Assembly: GCF_050948175.1 (NCBI RefSeq)
Contig: NW_027490166.1
Location: 124,001 to 188,000 of the forward strand
Direction of reading: 5' to 3'
Length of the DNA stretch: 64,000 bases
From: Xylocopa sonorina
Taxonomy: Eukaryota; Arthropoda; Insecta; Hymenoptera; Apidae
Positions 1 to 14,074 of this stretch are shown here, in pieces (positions within the stretch are counted from its first letter, which is position 1; every line of letters starts with the position of its first letter). The position numbers and the translations under genes were made by a program. The notes under the pieces are model-generated. The model searched no databases and was not told the origin of the DNA. It saw only the letters and a program-made list of their open reading frames with translations.

Positions 1-824
1 AATGAGATGCGATATCGCGTTTTAAGAATCATAAGAACTCTATAGCTACGATACACAGAAATCTGCAAACGCTCTTTCCTTGCAAGGAAGTGTCGCATTA
101 ACATTCATATGAGGTGTATACGAGGAATACATAACACTTCGCAAATCATATTATATCTTACCATGAAACATGGAAATGAGATGCGATATCGCGTTTTAAG
201 AAGCATTAGAACACTATTTCTAAGATACGTAGACATCTGCAAACGCTATTTCCTTGCTAGGAAGTGTCGCATTTACATTCATTTGAAGTGTAGACGAAGA
301 ATACATAACACTTCGCAAATCATATTATATCTTACCATGAAACATAGAAATGAGATGCGATATTGTGTTTTGAGAAACATTAGAACTCTATCGCTGCGAC
401 ACCTAGCCATCTGCAGACGCTATTTCATTTCAAGGAAGTGTCGCATTTACATTCATTTGAAGTGTAGACGAGGAATACATAACACTACGTAAATCATATT
501 ATATCTTACCATGAAACATAGAAATGAGATGCGATATCGCGTTTTAAGAATCATAAGAACTCTGTTGCTACGATACCTAGACATCTGCAGACGCTATTTC
601 CTAGCAAGGAAGTGTCGCATTTACATTCATTTGAAGTCTAGACGAGGAGTACATAACACTACGCAAATCATATTATATCTTACCATGAAACATAGAAATG
701 TGATGCGATATCGCGTTTTAAGAAGCATTTGAAATCTATTGCTACGATACGTAGACATCTGCAAACGCTATTTCTTTGCAAGGAAGTGTCGCATTTACAT
801 TCATTTGAAGTGTAGACGTGGAAT

Positions 825-832
825 ACACACAC
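825..832. other. Marker of the 173-bp monomer variant (first of 13)
   Basis: GAATACACACACTTCG replaces GAATACATAACACTTCG, a net 1-bp loss leaving ACACACAC. The same marker starts at 825, 2564, 6043, 7955, 12302, 14563, 19786, 33183, 33704, 34225, 35268, 39095 and 40486. Two haplotypes precede it: GTGGAATAC and GTGCAATAC (GAGCAATAC in the 2564 copy). None is found from about 19.8 to 33.2 kb or after 40.5 kb. Confidence 0.9.
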
Positions 833-2370
833 TTCGCAAATCATATTATATCTTACCATGAATCATAGAAATGAAATGCGATATCGCGTTTTAATAAGCA
901 TTAGAACTCTACTGCTACGATAGGTAGACATCTGCAAACGCTATTTCCTTGCAAGGAAGTGTCGCATTTACATTCATTTGAAGTGTAGACGAGGAGTACA
1001 TAACACTTCGCAAATCATATTATATCTTACCATGAAACATAGAAATGAGATGCGATATTGTGTTTTGAGAAACATTAGAACTCTATCGCTGCGACACCTA
1101 GCCATCTGCAGACGCTATTTCATTTCAAGGAAGTGTCGCATTTACATTCATTTGAAGTGTAGACGAGGAATACATAACACTACGTAAATCATATTATATC
1201 TTACCATGAAACATAGAAATGTGATGCAATATCGCGTTTTAAGAAGCATTTGAAATCTATTGCTACGATACGTAGACATCTGCAAACGCTATTTCTTTGC
1301 AAGGAAGTGTCGCATTTACATTCATTTGAAGTGTAGACGAGGAATACGTCACACTTCGCAAATCATATTATATCTTACCATGAAACATAGAAATGAGATG
1401 CGATATTGCGTTTTGAGAAGCATTAGAACCCTATCGCTACGATACCTAGACATCTGCAGACGCTATTTCCTTTCAAGGAAGTGTCGCATTTACATTCATT
1501 TGAAGTATAGACGAGGAGTACATAACACTTCGCAAATCATATTATATCTTACCATGAAACATGGAAATGAGTTGCGATATCGCGTTTTAAGAAGCATTAG
1601 AACACTATTGCTAAGATACGTAGACATCTGCAAACGATATTTCCTTGCTTGGAAGTGTCGCATTTACATTCGTTTGAAGTGTAGACGAAGAATACATAAC
1701 ACTTCGCAAATCATATTATATCTTACCATGAAACATAGAAATGAGATGCGATATCGCGTTTTAAGAATCATAAGAACTCTATAGCTGCGAAACGCAGTAA
1801 TCTGCAAACGCTATTTCCTTGCAAGGAAGTGTCGCATTTACATTCATTTGAAGTGTAGACGAGGAATACATAACACTTCGCAAATCATATTATATCTTAC
1901 CATGAAACATAGAAGTGAGATGCGATATCGCGTTTTGAGAATCATAAGAACTCTATTGGTACGATACGTAGACATCTGCAAACGCTATTTCCTTGCAAGG
2001 ATGTGTCGCATTTACATTCATTTGAAGTGTAGACGAGGAATATATAACACTTCGCAAATCATATTATATCTTACCATGAAACATAGAAATGAGATGCGAT
2101 ATCGCGTTTTAAGAAGCATTAGAAATCTATTGCTACGATACGTAGACATCTCCAAACGCTATTTCCTAGCGAGGAAGTGTCGCATTCACATTCATTTGAA
2201 GTGTAGACGAGGAATACATAGTACTTCGCAAATTATATTATATCATACCATGAAACATAGAAATGAGATGCTATATCGCGTTTTAAGAATCATAAGTACT
2301 CTATTGCTACGATACGTAGACATCTGCAAACGCTATTTCCTTGCAAGGAAGAGTCGCATTTACATTCATT

Positions 2371-2453
2371 TGAATCGTAGACGAGGAATGCATAACACTT
2401 CGCAATGAATATTATATCTTATCATGAAACATAGATATGAGATGCAATATCTC
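2371..2453 (+). repeat. Reference M-type boundary module
   Basis: This is the first of about forty occurrences of a variant block crossing the monomer boundary. It reads GAATCGTAG instead of GAAGTGTAG, GGAATGCAT instead of GGAATACAT, CGCAATGAAT instead of CGCAAATCAT, then ATAGATATGAG and GCAATATCTCG in the next monomer. Canonical dyad 1 is lost, but GAGAT (2439-2443) and ATCTC (2449-2453) form a new 5-bp inverted repeat around a 5-nt loop. Later copies occur near 5.88, 7.79, 12.14, 14.40, 16.67, 19.62, 40.32, 52.85, 57.90 and 61.90 kb, among others. Confidence 0.8.
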
Positions 2454-4162
2454 GTTTTAAGAAGCACTTGAACTCTATTGCTACGATACCTAGACATCTG
2501 CAGACGCTATTTCCTAGCAAGGAAGTGCCGCATTTACATTCATATGAAGTGTAGACGAGCAATACACACACTTCGCAAATCATATTATATCTTACCATGA
2601 AACATAGAAATGAAATGCGATATCGCGTTTTAAGTATCATAAGAACTCTATTGCTACGATACTTAGACATCTTGAAACGCTATTTCCAAGCAAGGAAGTG
2701 TCGCATTTACATTCATTTGAAGTGTAGACGAGGAATACATAACACTTCGCAAATTATATAATATCTTACCATGAAACATAGAAATGAGATGCGTTATCGC
2801 GTTTTTAGAAGCATTAGAACGCTGTTGCTACGATACCTAGACATCTGCAGACGCTATTTCCTAGCAAGGAAGTGTCGCATTTACATTCATTTGAAGTCTA
2901 GACGAGGAGTACATAACACTACGCAAATCATATTATATCTTACCATGAAACATAGAAATGAGATGCGATATCGCGTTTTAAGAAGCATTAGAACTCAACT
3001 GCTACGATAGGTAGACATCTGCAAACGCTATTTCCTTGCAAGGAAGTTTCGCATTTACATTCATTTGAAGTGTAGACGAGGAATACATCACACTTCGCAA
3101 ATCATGTTATATCTTACCATGAAACATAGAAATGAGATGCGATATCCCGTTTTAAGAAGCATTAGAAATCTATTGCTACGATACGTAGACATCTGCAAAC
3201 GCTATTTCTTTCCAGGGAAGTGTCGCATTTACATTCATTTGAAGTGTAGACGAGGAATACATAACACTTCGCAAATCATATTATATCTTACCATGAAACA
3301 TAGAAATGAGAAGCGATATCGCGTTTTAAGAAGCATTAGAACTCTACTGCTACGATAGGTAGACATCTGCAAACGCTATATCCTTGCAAGGAAGTGTCGC
3401 ATTTACATTCATTTGAAGTGTAGACGAGGAATAGATCACACTTCGCAAATCATATTATATCTTACCATGAAACACAGAAATGAGATGCGATATTGCGTTT
3501 TGAGGAGCATTAGAACTCTATCGCTACGATACCTAGACATCTGCAGACGCTATTTCCTTTCAAGGGAGTGTCGCATTTACATTCAATTGAAGTGTAGACG
3601 AGGAGCACATAACTCTACGCAAATCATATTATATCTTACCATGAAACATAGAAATGAGATGCGATATCGCGTTTTAAGAATCATAAGAACTCTATTGCTA
3701 CGATACGTAGACATCTGCAAACGAACTTTCCTTGCAAGGAAGTGTCGCATTAACATTCATATGAAGTGTACACGAGGAATACATAACACTTCGCAAATCA
3801 TATTATTTCTTACCATGAAACATGGAAAAGAGATTCGATATCGCGTTTTAAGAAGCATTAGAACACTATTGCTAAGATACGTAGACATCTGCAAACGCTA
3901 TTTCCTTGCTAGGAAGTGTCGCATTTACATTCATTTGAAGTGTAGACGAAGAATACATAACACTTCGCAAATCATATTATATCTTACCATGAAACATAGA
4001 AATGAGATGCGATATCGCGTTTTAAGAATCATAAGAACTCTATAGCTACGATACACAGAAATCTGCAAACGCTCTTTCCTTGCAAGGAAGTGTCGCATTA
4101 ACATTCATATGAAGTGTATACGAGGAATACATAACACTTCGCAAATCATATTATATCTTACC

Positions 4163-6770
4163 ATGAAACATGGAAATGAGATGCGATATCGCGTTTTAAG
4201 AAGCATTAGAACACTATTTCTAAGATACGTAGACATCTGCAAACGCTATTTCCTTGCTAGGAAGTGTCGCATTTACATTCATTTGAAGTGTAGACGAAGA
4301 ATACATAACACTTCGCAAATCATATTATATCTTACCATGAAACATAGAAATGAGATGCGATATCGCGTTTTAAGAATCATAAGAACTCTGTTGCTACGAT
4401 ACCTAGACATCTGCAGACGCTATTTCCTAGCAAGGAAGTGTCGCATTTACATTCATTTGAAGTCTAGACGAGGAGTACATAACACTACGCAAATCATATT
4501 ATATCTTACCATGAAACATAGAAATGTGATGCGATATCGCGTTTTAAGAAGCATTTGAAATCTATTGCTACGATACGTAGACATCTGCAAACGCTATTTC
4601 TTTGCAAGGAAGTGTCGCATTTACATTCATTTGAAGTGTAGACGTGGAGTACATAACACTTCGCAAATCATATTATATCTTACCATGAAACATAGAAATG
4701 AGATGCGATATTGTGTTTTGAGAAACATTAGAACTCTATCGCTGCGACACCTAGCCATCTGCAGACGCTATTTCATTTCAAGGAAGTGTCGCATTTACAT
4801 TCATTTGAAGTGTAGACGAGGAATACATAACACTACGTAAATCATATTATATCTTACCATGAAACATAGAAATGTGATGCAATATCGCGTTTTAAGAAGC
4901 ATTTGAAATCTATTGCTACGATACGTAGACATCTGCAAACGCTATTTCTTTGCAAGGAAGTGTCGCATTTACATTCATTTGAAGTGTAGACGAGGAATAC
5001 GTCACACTTCGCAAATCATATTATATCTTACCATGAAACATAGAAATGAGATGCGATATTGCGTTTTGAGAAGCATTAGAACCCTATCGCTACGATACCT
5101 AGACATCTGCAGACGCTATTTCCTTTCAAGGAAGTGTCGCATTTACATTCATTTGAAGTATAGACGAGGAGTACATAACACTTCGCAAATCATATTATAT
5201 CTTACCATGAAACATGGAAATGAGTTGCGATATCGCGTTTTAAGAAGCATTAGAACACTATTGCTAAGATACGTAGACATCTGCAAACGATATTTCCTTG
5301 CTTGGAAGTGTCGCATTTACATTCGTTTGAAGTGTAGACGAAGAATACATAACACTTCGCAAATCATATTATATCTTACCATGAAACATAGAAGTGAGAT
5401 GCGATATCGCGTTTTGAGAATCATAAGAACTCTATTGGTACGATACGTAGACATCTGCAAACGCTATTTCCTTGCAAGGATGTGTCGCATTTACATTCAT
5501 TTGAAGTGTAGACGAGGAATATATAACACTTCGCAAATCATATTATATCTTACCATGAAACATAGAAATGAGATGCGATATCGCGTTTTAAGAAGCATTA
5601 GAAATCTATTGCTACGATACGTAGACATCTCCAAACGCTATTTCCTAGCGAGGAAGTGTCGCATTCACATTCATTTGAAGTGTAGACGAGGAATACATAG
5701 TACTTCGCAAATTATATTATATCATACCATGAAACATAGAAATGAGATGCTATATCGCGTTTTAAGAATCATAAGTACTCTATTGCTACGATACGTAGAC
5801 ATCTGCAAACGCTATTTCCTTGCAAGGAAGAGTCGCATTTACATTCATTTGAATCGTAGACAAGGAATGCATAACACTTCGCAATGAATATTATATCTTA
5901 TCATGAAACATAGATATGAGATGCAATATCTCGTTTTAAGAAGCACTTGAACTCTATTGCTACGATACCTAGACATCTGCAGACGCTATTTCCTAGCAAG
6001 GAAGTGCCGCATTTACATTCATATGAAGTGTAGACGTGCAATACACACACTTCGCAAATCATATTATATCTTACCATGAAACATAGAAATGAAATGCGAT
6101 ATCGCGTTTTAAGTATCATAAGAACTCTATTGCTACGATACTTAGACATCTTGAAACGCTATTTCCTAGCAAGGAAGTGTCGCATTTACATTCATTTGAA
6201 GTGTAGACGAGGAATACATAACACTTCGCAAATTATATAATATCTTACCATGAAACATAGAAATGAGATGCGTTATCGCGTTTTTAGAAGCATTAGAACG
6301 CTGTTGCTACGATACCTAGACATCTGCAGACGCTATTTCCTAGCAAGGAGTGTCGCATTTACATTCATTTGAAGTCTAGACGAGGAGTACATAACACTAC
6401 GCAAATCATATTATATCTTACCATGAAACATAGAAATGAGATGCGATATCGCGTTTTAAGAAGCATTAGAACTCAACTGCTACGATAGGTAGACATCTGC
6501 AAACGCTATTTCCTTGCAAGGAAGTTTCGCATTTACATTCATTTGAAGTGTAGACGAGGAATACATCACACTTCGCAAATCATGTTATATCTTACCATGA
6601 AACATAGAAATGAGATGCGATATCCCGTTTTAAGAAGCATTAGAAATCTATTGCTACGATACGTAGACATCTGCAAACGCTATTTCTTTCCAGGGAAGTG
6701 TCGCATTTACATTCATTTGAAGTGTAGACGAGGAATACATAACACTTCGCAAATCATATTATATCTTACC
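4163..6770 (+). repeat. 23-monomer HOR family, pass 2 (15 monomers)
   Basis: This pass repeats the order of pass 1 up to its 18th monomer, but lacks pass-1 monomer 2, fuses monomers 4 and 5, and skips monomer 10. At 6771 the order jumps back to pass-1 monomer 8. A 1-bp deletion near 6347-6350 (AAGGAGTG for AAGGAAGTG) and GACAAGG near 5857 are shared with pass 3 but absent from pass 1. Confidence 0.8.
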
Positions 6771-9725
6771 ATGAAACATAGAAATGAGATGCGATATTGC
6801 GTTTTGAGAAGCATTAGAACCCTATCGCTACGATACCTAGACATCTGCAGACGCTATTTCCTTTCAAGGAAGTGTCGCATTTACATTCATTTGAAGTATA
6901 GACGAGGAGTACATAACACTTCGCAAATCATATTATATCTTACCGTGAAACATGGAAATGAGTTGCGATATCGCGTTTTAAGAAGCATTAGAACACTATT
7001 GCTAAGATACGTAGACATCTGCAAACGATATTTCCTTGCTTGGAAGTGTCGCATTTACATTCGTTTGAAGTGTAGACGAAGAATACATAACACTTCGCAA
7101 ATCATATTATATCTTACCATGAAACATAGAAATGAGATGCGATATCGCGTTTTAAGAATCATAAGAACTCTATAGCTGCGAAACGCAGTAATCTGCAAAC
7201 GCTATTTCCTTGCAAGGAAGTGTCGCATTTACATTCATTTGAAGTGTAGACGAGGAATACATAACACTTCGCAAATCATATTATATCTTACCATGAAACA
7301 TAGAAGTGAGATGCGATATCGCGTTTTGAGAATCATAAGAACTCTATTGGTACGATACGTAGACATCTGCAAACGCTATTTCCTTGCAAGGATGTGTCGC
7401 ATTTACATTCATTTGAAGTGTAGACGAGGAATATATAACACTTCGCAAATCATATTATATCTTACCATGAAACATAGAAATGAGATGCGATATCGCGTTT
7501 TAAGAAGCATTAGAAATCTATTGCTACGATACGTAGACATCTCCAAACGCTATTTCCTAGCGAGGAAGTGTCGCATTCACATTCATTTGAAGTGTAGACG
7601 AGGAATACATAGTACTTCGCAAATTATATTATATCATACCATGAAACATAGAAATGAGATGCTATATCGCGTTTTAAGAATCATAAGTACTCTATTGCTA
7701 CGATACGTAGACATCTGCAAACGCTATTTCCTTGCAAGGAAGAGTCGCATTTACATTCATTTGAATCGTAGACAAGGAATGCATAACACTTCGCAATGAA
7801 TATTATATCTTATCATGAAACATAGATATGAGATGCAATATCTCGTTTTAAGAAGCACTTGAACTCTATTGCTACGATACCTAGACATCTGCAGACGCTA
7901 TTTCCTAGCAAGGAAGTGCCGCATTTACATTCATATGAAGTGTAGACGTGCAATACACACACTTCGCAAATCATATTATATCTTACCATGAAACATAGAA
8001 ATGAAATGCGATATCGCGTTTAAGTATCATAAGAACTCTATTGCTACGATACTTAGACATCTTGAAACGCTATTTCCTAGCAAGGAAGTGTCGCATTTAC
8101 ATTCATTTGAAGTGTAGACGAGGAATACATAACACTTCGCAAATTATATAATATCTTACCATGAAACATAGAAATGAGATGCGTTATCGCGTTTTTAGAA
8201 GCATTAGAACGCTGTTGCTACGATACCTAGACATCTGCAGACGCTATTTCCTAGCAAGGAGTGTCGCATTTACATTCATTTGAAGTCTAGACGAGGAGTA
8301 CATAACACTACGCAAATCATATTATATCTTACCATGAAACATAGAAATGAGATGCGATATCGCGTTTTAAGAAGCATTAGAACTCAACTGCTACGATAGG
8401 TAGACATCTGCAAACGCTATTTCCTTGCAAGGAAGTTTCGCATTTACATTCATTTGAAGTGTAGACGAGGAATACATCACACTTCGCAAATCATGTTATA
8501 TCTTACCATGAAACATAGAAATGAGATGCGATATCCCGTTTTAAGAAGCATTAGAAATCTATTGCTACGATACGTAGACATCTGCAAACGCTATTTCTTT
8601 CCAGGGAAGTGTCGCATTTACATTCATTTGAAGTGTAGACGAGGAATACATAACACTTCGCAAATCATATTATATCTTACCATGAAACATAGAAATGAGA
8701 AGCGATATCGCGTTTTAAGAAGCATTAGAACTCTACTGCTACGATAGGTAGACATCTGCAAACGCTATATCCTTGCAAGGAAGTGTCGCATTTACATTCA
8801 TTTGAAGTGTAGACGAGGAATACATCACACTTCGCAAATCATATTATATCTTACCATGAAACACAGAAATGAGATGCGATATTGCGTTTTGAGGAGCATT
8901 AGAACTCTATCGCTACGATACCTAGACATCTGCAGACGCTATTTCCTTTCAAGGGAGTGTCGCATTTACATTCAATTGAAGTGTAGACGAGGAGCACATA
9001 ACTCTACGCAAATCATATTATATCTTACCATGAAACATAGAAATGAGATGCGATATCGCGTTTTAAGAATCATAAGAACTCTATTGCTACGATACGTAGA
9101 CATCTGCAAACGAACTTTCCTTGCAAGGAAGTGTCGCATTAACATTCATATGAAGTGTACACGAGGAATACATAACACTTCGCAAATCATATTATTTCTT
9201 ACCATGAAACATGGAAAAGAGATTCGATATCGCGTTTTAAGAAGCATTAGAACACTATTGCTAAGAAACGTAGACATCTGCAAACGCTATTTCCTTGCTA
9301 GGAAGTGTCGCATTTACATTCATTTGAAGTGTAGACGAAGAATACATAACACTTCGCAAATCATATTATATCTTACCATGAAACATAGAAATGAGATGCG
9401 ATATCGCGTTTTAAGAATCATAAGAACTCTATAGCTACGATACACAGAAATCTGCAAACGCTCTTTCCTTGCAAGGAAGTGTCGCATTAACATTCATATG
9501 AAGTGTATACGAGGAATACATAACACTTCGCAAATCATATTATATCTTACCATGAAACATGGAAATGAGATGCGATATCGCGTTTTAAGAAGCATTAGAA
9601 CACTATTTCTAAGATACGTAGACATCTGCAAACGCTATTTCCTTGCTAGGAAGTGTCGCATTTACATTCATTTGAAGTGTAGACGAAGAATACACAACAC
9701 TTCGCAAATCATATTATATCTTACC
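6771..9725 (+). repeat. 23-monomer HOR family, pass 3 (17 monomers)
   Basis: This pass runs from pass-1 monomer 8 to monomer 23 and then into monomer 1. It shares the AAGGAGTG deletion (near 8257-8261) with pass 2 and adds a private 1-bp deletion in GCGTTTAAG near 8018-8021. After 9725 the order switches to a new monomer with CTACCGAGG and CATATTCACATCC. Confidence 0.8.
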
Positions 9726-12700
9726 ATGAAACATAGAAATGAGATGCGATATCGCGTTTTAAGAATCATAAGAACTCTATTGCTACGATACGTAGACATC
9801 TGCAAACGCTATTTCCTACCGAGGAAGTGTCATATTCACATCCATTTGAAGTGTAGAAGAGGAATACATAACACTTCGCAAATCATATTATATCTTACCA
9901 TGAAACATAGAAATGAGATGCGATATCGCGTTTTAAGAAGCATTAGAACTCAACTGCTACGATAGGTAGACATCTGCAAACGCTATTTCCTTGCAAGGAA
10001 GTTTCGCATTTACATTCATTTGAAGTGTAGACGAGGAATACATCACACTTCGCAAATCATGTTATATCTTACCATGAAACATAGAAATGAGATGCGATAT
10101 CCCGTTTTAAGAAGCATTAGAAATCTATTGCTACGATACGTAGACATCTGCAAACGCTATTTCTTTCCAAGGAAGTGTCGCATTTACATTCATTTGAAGT
10201 GTAGACGAGGAATACATAACACTTCGCAAATCATATTATATCTTACCATGAAACATAGAAATGAGAAGCGATATCGCGTTTTAAGAAGCATTAGAACTCT
10301 ACTGCTACGATAGGTAGACATCTGCAAACGCTATATCCTTGCAAGGAAGTGTCGCATTTACATTCATTTGAAGTGTAGACGAGGAATACATCACACTTCG
10401 CAAATCATATTATATCTTACCATGAAACACAGAAATGAGATGCGATATTGCGTTTTGAGGAGCATTAGAACTCTATCGCTACGATACCTAGACATCTGCA
10501 GACGCTATTTCCTTTCAAGGGAGTGTCGCATTTACATTCAATTGAAGTGTAGACGAGGAGCACATAACTCTACGCAAATCATATTATATCTTACCATGAA
10601 ACATAGAAATGAGATGCGATATCGCGTTTTAAGAATCATAAGAACTCTATTGCTACGATACGTAGACATCTGCAAACGAACTTTCCTTGCAAGGAAGTGT
10701 CGCATTAACATTCATATGAAGTGTAGACGAGGAATACATAACACTTCGCAAATCATATTATATCTTAACATGAAACATAGAAATGAGATGCGATATCGCG
10801 TTTTAAGAATCATAAGACATCTATTGCTACGATACGTAGACATCTGCAGACTCTATTTCCTTACAAGGAAGTGTCGCATTTACATTCATTTGAAGTGTAG
10901 ACGAAGAATACATAACACTTCGCAAATCATATTATATCTTACCATGAAACATAGAAATGAGATGCGATATAGCGTTTTAAGAATCATAAGAACTCTATAG
11001 CTGCGATACGCAGTAATCTGCAAACGCTATTTCCTTGCAAGGAAGTGTCGCATTTACATTCATTTGAAGTGTAGACGAGGAATACATAGCACTTCGCAAA
11101 TCATATTATATCTTACCATGAAACATAGAAATGTGGTGCGATATCGCGTTTTAAGAAGCATTAGAACTCTATCGCTACGATACCTAGATATCTGCAGACG
11201 CTATTTCCTAGCAAGGAAGTGTCGCATTTACATTCATTTGAAGTGTAGACGAGGAATACATAACACTTCGCAAATTATATAATATCTTACCATGAAACAT
11301 AGAAATGAGATGCGTTATCGCGTTTTTAGAAGCATTAGAACGCTGTTGCTACGATACCTAGACATCTGCAGACGCTATTTCCTAGCAAGGAAGTGTCGCA
11401 TTTACATTCATTTGAAGTCTAGACGAGGAGTACATAACACTACGCAAATCATATTATATCTTACCATGAAACATAGAAATGTGATGCGATATCGCGTTTT
11501 AAGAAGCATTCGAAATCTATTGCTACGATACGTAGACATCTGCAAACGCTATTTCTTTGCAAGGAAGTGTCGCATTTACATTCATTTGAAGTGTAGACGA
11601 GGAATACGTCACACTTCGCAAATCATATTATATCTTACCATGAAACATAGAAATGAGATGCGATATTGCGTTTTGAGAAGCATTAGAACCCTATCGCTAC
11701 GATACCTAGACATCTGCAGACGCTATTTCCTTTCAAGGAAGTGTCGCATTTACATTCATTTGAAGTGTAGACGAGGAATATATAACACTTCGCAAATCAT
11801 ATTATATCTTACCATGAAACATAGAAATGAGATGCGATATCGCGTTTTAAGAAGCATTAGAAATCTATTGCTACGATACGTAGACATCTCCAAACGCTAT
11901 TTCCTAGCGAGGAAGTGTCGCATTCACATTCATTTTAAGTGTAGACGAGGAATACATAGTACTTCGCAAATTATATTATATCTTACCATGAAACATAGAA
12001 ATGAGATGCTATATCGCGTTTTAAGAATCATAAGTACTCTATTGCTACGATACGTAGACATCTGCAAACGCTATTTCCTTGCAAGGAAGAGTCGCATTTA
12101 CATTCATTTGAATCGTAGACGAGGAATGCATAACACTTCGCAATGAATATTATATCTTATCATGAAACATAGATATGAGATGCAATATCTCGTTTTAAGA
12201 AGCACTTGAACTCTATTGCTACGATACCTAGACATCTGCAGACGCTATTTCCTAGCAAGGAAGTGCCGCATTTACATTCATATGAAGTGTAGACGTGCAA
12301 TACACACACTTCGCAAATCATATTATATCTTACCATGAAACATAGAAATGAAATGCGATATCGCGTTTTAAGTATCATAAGAACTCTATTGCTACGATAC
12401 TTAGACATCTTGAAACGCTCTTTCCTTGCAAGGAAGTGTCGCATTAACATTCATATGAAGTGTACACGAGGAATACATAACACTTCGCAAATCATATTAT
12501 TTCTTACCATGAAACATGGATAAGAGATTCGATATCGCGTTTTAAGAAGCATTAGAACACTATTGCTAAGATACGTAGACATCTGCAAACGCTATTTCCT
12601 TGCTAGGAAGTGTCGCATTTACATTCATTTGAAGTGTAGACGAAGAATACATAACACTTCGCAAATCATATTATATCTTACCATGAAACATAGAAATGAG

Positions 12701-14074
12701 ATGCGATATCGCGTTTTAAGAATCATAAGAACTCTATAGCTACGATACACAGAAATCTGCAAACGCTCTTTCCTTGCAAGGAAGTGTCGCATTAACATTC
12801 ATATGAAGTGTATACGAGGAATACATAACACTTCGCAAATCATATTATATCTTACCATGAAACATAGAAATGAGATGCGATATTGTGTTTTGAGAAACAT
12901 TAGAACTCTATCGCTGCGACACCTAGCCATCTGCAGACGCTATTTCATTTCAAGGAAGTGTCGCATTTACATTCATTTGAAGTGTAGACGAGGAATACAT
13001 AACACTACGTAAATCATATTATATCTTACCATGAAACATAGAAATGTGATGCAATATCGCGTTTTAAGAAGCATTTGAAATCTATTGCTACGATACGTAG
13101 ACATCTGCAAACGCTATTTCTTTGCAAGGAAGTGTCGCATTTACATTCATTTGAAGTGTAGACGAGGAATACGTCACACTTCGCAAATCATATTATATCT
13201 TACCATGAAACATAGAAATGAGATGCGATATTGCGTTTTGAGAAGCATTAGAACACTATCGCTACGATACCTAGACATCTGCAGACGCTATTTCCTTTCA
13301 AGGATGTGTCGCATTTACATTCATTTGAAGTGTAGACGAGGAATATATAACACTTCGCAAATCATATTATATCTTACCATGAAACATAGAAATGAGATGC
13401 GATATCGCGTTTTAAGAAGCATTACATATCTATTGCTACGATACGTAGACGTCTGCAAACGCTACTTCCTAGCGAGGAAGTGTCGCATTTACATTCATTT
13501 GAAGTGTAGACGAGGAGTACATAACACTTCGCAAATCATATTATATCTTACCATGAAACATGGAAATGAGTTGCGATATCGCGTTTTAAGAAGCATTAGA
13601 ACACTATTGCTAAGATACGTAGACATCTGCAAACGATATTTCCTTGCTTGGAAGTGTCGCATTTACATTCGTTTGAAGTGTAGACGAAGAATACATAACA
13701 CTTCGCAAATCATATTATATCTTACCATGAAACATAGAAATGAGATGCGATATCGCGTTTTAAGAATCATAAGAACTCTATAGCTGCGAAACGCAGTAAT
13801 CTGCAAACGCTATTTCCTTGCAAGGAAGTGTCGCATTTACATTCATTTGAAGTGTAGACGAGGAATACATAACACTTCGCAAATCATATTATATCTTACC
13901 ATGAAACATAGAAGTGAGATGCGATATCGCGTTTTGAGAATCATAAGAACTCTATTGCTACGATACGTAGACATCTGCAAACGCTATTTCCTTGCAAGGA
14001 TGTGTCGCATTTACATTCATTTGAAGTGTAGACGAGGAATATATAACACTTCGCAAATCATATTATATCTTACC
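9726..14074 (+). repeat. Mosaic HOR segment, pass 4
   Basis: Monomers match pass-1 numbers 17 to 21 (from 9900), then novel variants with AAGACATCTATTG and GATATAGCG, then 16, 4/7, 8, 12-15, 22, 23, 2, 7, 8, 9, 10 and 11. About 8.40-9.15 kb recurs at 9.96-10.72 kb, a shift of 1,566 bp or 9 monomers. About 11.77-12.85 kb recurs at 14.03-15.11 kb, a shift of 2,261 bp or 13 monomers minus one base. Only satellite is present. Confidence 0.75.

Larger units (their letters stand above)
163..4162 (+). repeat. 23-monomer HOR, pass 1 (4,000 bp)
   Basis: Twenty-three distinguishable monomers, two of them 173 bp long, run from the variant with GGAAATGAG and TATTTCTAAG to the one with TATAGCTACGATACACAG. 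The same order restarts at 4163, and base 1 matches 4001 across the unit boundary. This is the most complete copy of the family, and I use it as the reference for passes 2 to 4. Any open frame here is interrupted by TAG, TGA or TAA and by the 173-bp frameshifts. Confidence 0.85.
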
